62,915 nt of DNA from Sphingomonadaceae bacterium (GTDB lineage Bacteria > Pseudomonadota > Alphaproteobacteria > Sphingomonadales > Sphingomonadaceae): assembly GCA_025359425.1 (NCBI GenBank), contig JANYGC010000059.1, forward strand, positions 1-62,915, in the 5' to 3' direction. Made by a program: the position numbers and the translations under genes. The notes below the pieces were generated by a model. That model ran no database searches and was not told the DNA's origin. It saw only the letters and a list, made by a program, of their open reading frames with translations. Within the stretch, counting starts at the first letter, position 1. Each line of letters opens with the position of its first letter. Positions 62,401 through 62,915 of the stretch are shown here, piece by piece.

Positions 62401-62783
62401 TCGATTTCACCTACTCGGCGCGGTACATCGGCAAGCAGAACATTGGTTCGTTTGAAGCGCAGCACAAGTACACCGGCGTCTGCCCTACAGCTGGTCCTTC
62501 GGCTGGCTTGACCGGGTTCTCGGGTCGCACCTGCACCCCGGGCCAGCTGGCGATCCTCGATCCGCAGAACAACGACCTGACCCAGGAAGTGGACTATCCG
62601 GGCGTGATCTATCACAACGTCCGCCTCAACTTCTCGGTCGGGGACAACAAGTTCAACTTCTACGTCGGCATCGATAACCTGATGGACAAGAAGCCCCCGT
62701 TCGGCCTGCTCGGCATCGCTGGTGGCGATCCTTACGAAACCTTCGGCCGCTTCATGTACGCCGGGTTCAAAGCCAACTGGTAA
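59481..62783 (+). CDS. TonB-dependent outer-membrane receptor
   Basis: 1100 residues, a large member typical of sphingomonads. Signal peptide to about residue 35 (ending AAHAQ), then VDQNNNGVCDKDERG, an EF-hand-like calcium loop with flanking cysteines, and VVTGSR (TonB-box region). Plug domain from about residue 70 (RGLGTSRTLVLVNGRRHIT and YGSDAVAGVVNFVLKRD), followed by the beta-barrel ending in the terminal aromatic signal FGRFMYAGFKANW. Takes up a large ligand across the outer membrane; the substrate is not deducible. Stands alone, no adjacent transporter genes. Confidence 0.93.
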   Translation: MNFMRKSALSAATCLQGATIAAALMTFGGATAAHAQATAPADSAEQCVDQNNNGVCDKDERGDIVVTGSRLTRPTLSSPVPLTSIAPGELSDGGDVSLGDALNDLPSLRSTFSSGNSTRFIGTAGLNILDLRGLGTSRTLVLVNGRRHITASPGDYLVDVNTIPVDLLERVDIVTGGNSAIYGSDAVAGVVNFVLKRDFDGLALRGQGGVSSHHDRGTYFVSGTWGKNFADGRGNIAVSGEYAKANPLYFRDRDDISGAFSGRCQFQQVDPTAGEPFGTDGIFDNAFLCGVRNAAISDGGTTGAIDPSSNSTRRYLRFSPNGNLFVDTPSLSFAPVGSGNQIGGQGSTLRNTGIMAAGVERYSANILFHYDFSDALRFYAEGKYVRVNANQEGQPSFFQGGLLGTFSCDNPFLNAQARNALVTTGATPSSVGAECAARSGSPAAFTLDGSGNRIFNPARSFSVSRFNIDFGGRGELHKRDTYRVVAGIEGTFNDDWHYDLSFNYGRLNTDLRSLNNLKLFDISGNFDGYLLAKDAVLAPVGFTGSNFVLNSTGQKVVCQVNGTTNTRPDCVPINVFGDGAPNAAALAFVNTEGHRVQRAEEFQASFSLAGDLSQLFSLPGGPIGFAVGAEYREEIAHSSFDALTASGGTFLNAIQPFNPPKLTVKEAYGEIDLPLLKDMPFAKELTVRGAGRVSDYNTRTGTVWAWNIDAIYAPVEDVRFRIAYATSVRAPTQSDLFSPQSQNFAFIADPCDVANISAGPNRAANCAAAGVPTTYTAATQAACAATSFTGTAGVTPFANCLARSSSTGFTSGGNPTLFAEKGKSLTVGMVLEPHWIPGLNFTVDYYRIEVKSLIATLGAQTIINLCYDSPSISNPFCATVNRDAASGLFVQPAVISGGVNFAKQRTEGIDFDLSYRHTFSNGHKVAFRTIATRVMLLDNYVDPTLPNLPNRQLSELGDPLWAANASLNYDFGPVDFTYSARYIGKQNIGSFEAQHKYTGVCPTAGPSAGLTGFSGRTCTPGQLAILDPQNNDLTQEVDYPGVIYHNVRLNFSVGDNKFNFYVGIDNLMDKKPPFGLLGIAGGDPYETFGRFMYAGFKANW

Positions 62784-62811
62784 ATCGCTTACCAGCACGA
62801 CAGACAAAGAA

Positions 62812-62842
62812 AGGGCGGCGTGGGCAACCACGCCGCTCTTTT
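62812..62842 (+). terminator. Rho-independent terminator of the receptor gene
   Basis: Stem AGGGCGGCGTGG (62812-62823), GCAA loop, CCACGCCGCTCT (62828-62839) with one wobble, followed by TTT. Confidence 0.85.
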
Positions 62843-62847
62843 CTGTT

Positions 62848-62890
62848 CCTCCCCCTTGGGGGAGGGGGACCAGCGCAGCTGGTGGAGAGG
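62848..62890. repeat. Partial intergenic palindrome at the window edge
   Basis: CCTCCCCCTTGGGGGAGG followed by ACCAGCGCAGCTGGT, two nested hairpins of a type frequent between sphingomonad genes. The window ends before the whole element is visible. Confidence 0.6.
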
Positions 62891-62915
62891 CACAGGCCAT
62901 TGGTCCTGCCCTCTC

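Overview
The window is high-GC alphaproteobacterial chromosome, most likely from Sphingomonadales (Sphingomonadaceae or Erythrobacteraceae). This rests on gene content and order: the argS-SPOR-nagZ-scpA-scpB-tatABC run, a cpa/tad pilus operon, a Bpt-type N-end-rule transferase, PII-glutamine synthetase, a very long TonB-dependent receptor, many start-stop overlaps, and intergenic palindromes of the kind common in sphingomonads. No rRNA, tRNA, CRISPR array or insertion-sequence transposase was recognised.

Layout. 1-3184: start of the division/cell-wall cluster on the minus strand (mraZ, rsmH, ftsL-like, ftsI cut by the window edge), with a four-repeat candidate MraZ operator upstream. 3185-9880: mixed housekeeping genes (cysteine synthase, ferredoxin, DNA glycosylase, SDR, DUF1697, pterin dehydratase), interrupted by a 1.7-kb insert carrying an orphan ABC substrate-binding lipoprotein. 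9940-16442: ccmAB, map, a DUF3298 lipoprotein, an M17 peptidase, a DOPA-dioxygenase-like protein, an SH3 protein and argC. 16443-18652: glnB-glnA behind a sigma-54-like promoter and two NtrC-like sites. 18731-23773: small secreted or envelope proteins (TPR, Lmo0937-like, lysozyme, Asn/Gly-rich protein, fasciclin) and an aldehyde dehydrogenase. 23850-26060: a lower-GC two-gene island with a 74-residue protein and a GHKL-type ATPase. 26136-33240: bpt, a TIR/TPR protein, ilvA, a VanZ-like protein, a 3-hydroxyisobutyrate dehydrogenase-family protein and a secreted amidohydrolase. 33413-39947: tatCBA, scpBA, nagZ, SPOR protein and argS. 40004-45150: ispH, thrB, rnhA, a FAD oxidoreductase and a hydrolase. 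45235-52543: cpaA-cpaB-cpaC-cpaD-cpaE-tadB-tadC, lacking the motor gene cpaF. 52601-59147: aromatic and acyl-CoA catabolism genes (FAH-family hydrolase, MarR, maiA, mtnP, TetR, crotonase, SDR, thiolase). 59481-62783: TonB-dependent receptor.

The strongest unexplained signals are the following. (a) The GHKL-ATPase island at 23984-26060 looks acquired and has no function I can name. (b) At three loci a degenerate second copy of a gene's 3' end lies downstream: glycosylase and glnA, where a foreign-looking gene sits between the copies, and lysozyme, where the copies are only 0.1 kb apart. (c) A near-identical 17-bp site precedes both the aldehyde dehydrogenase and the thiolase, which lie about 37 kb apart; this suggests one regulon, perhaps under the TetR protein at 55634-56269. 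(d) cpaF is missing from an otherwise ordered pilus operon. (e) A palindromic repeat has been absorbed into the 3' end of ccmA.
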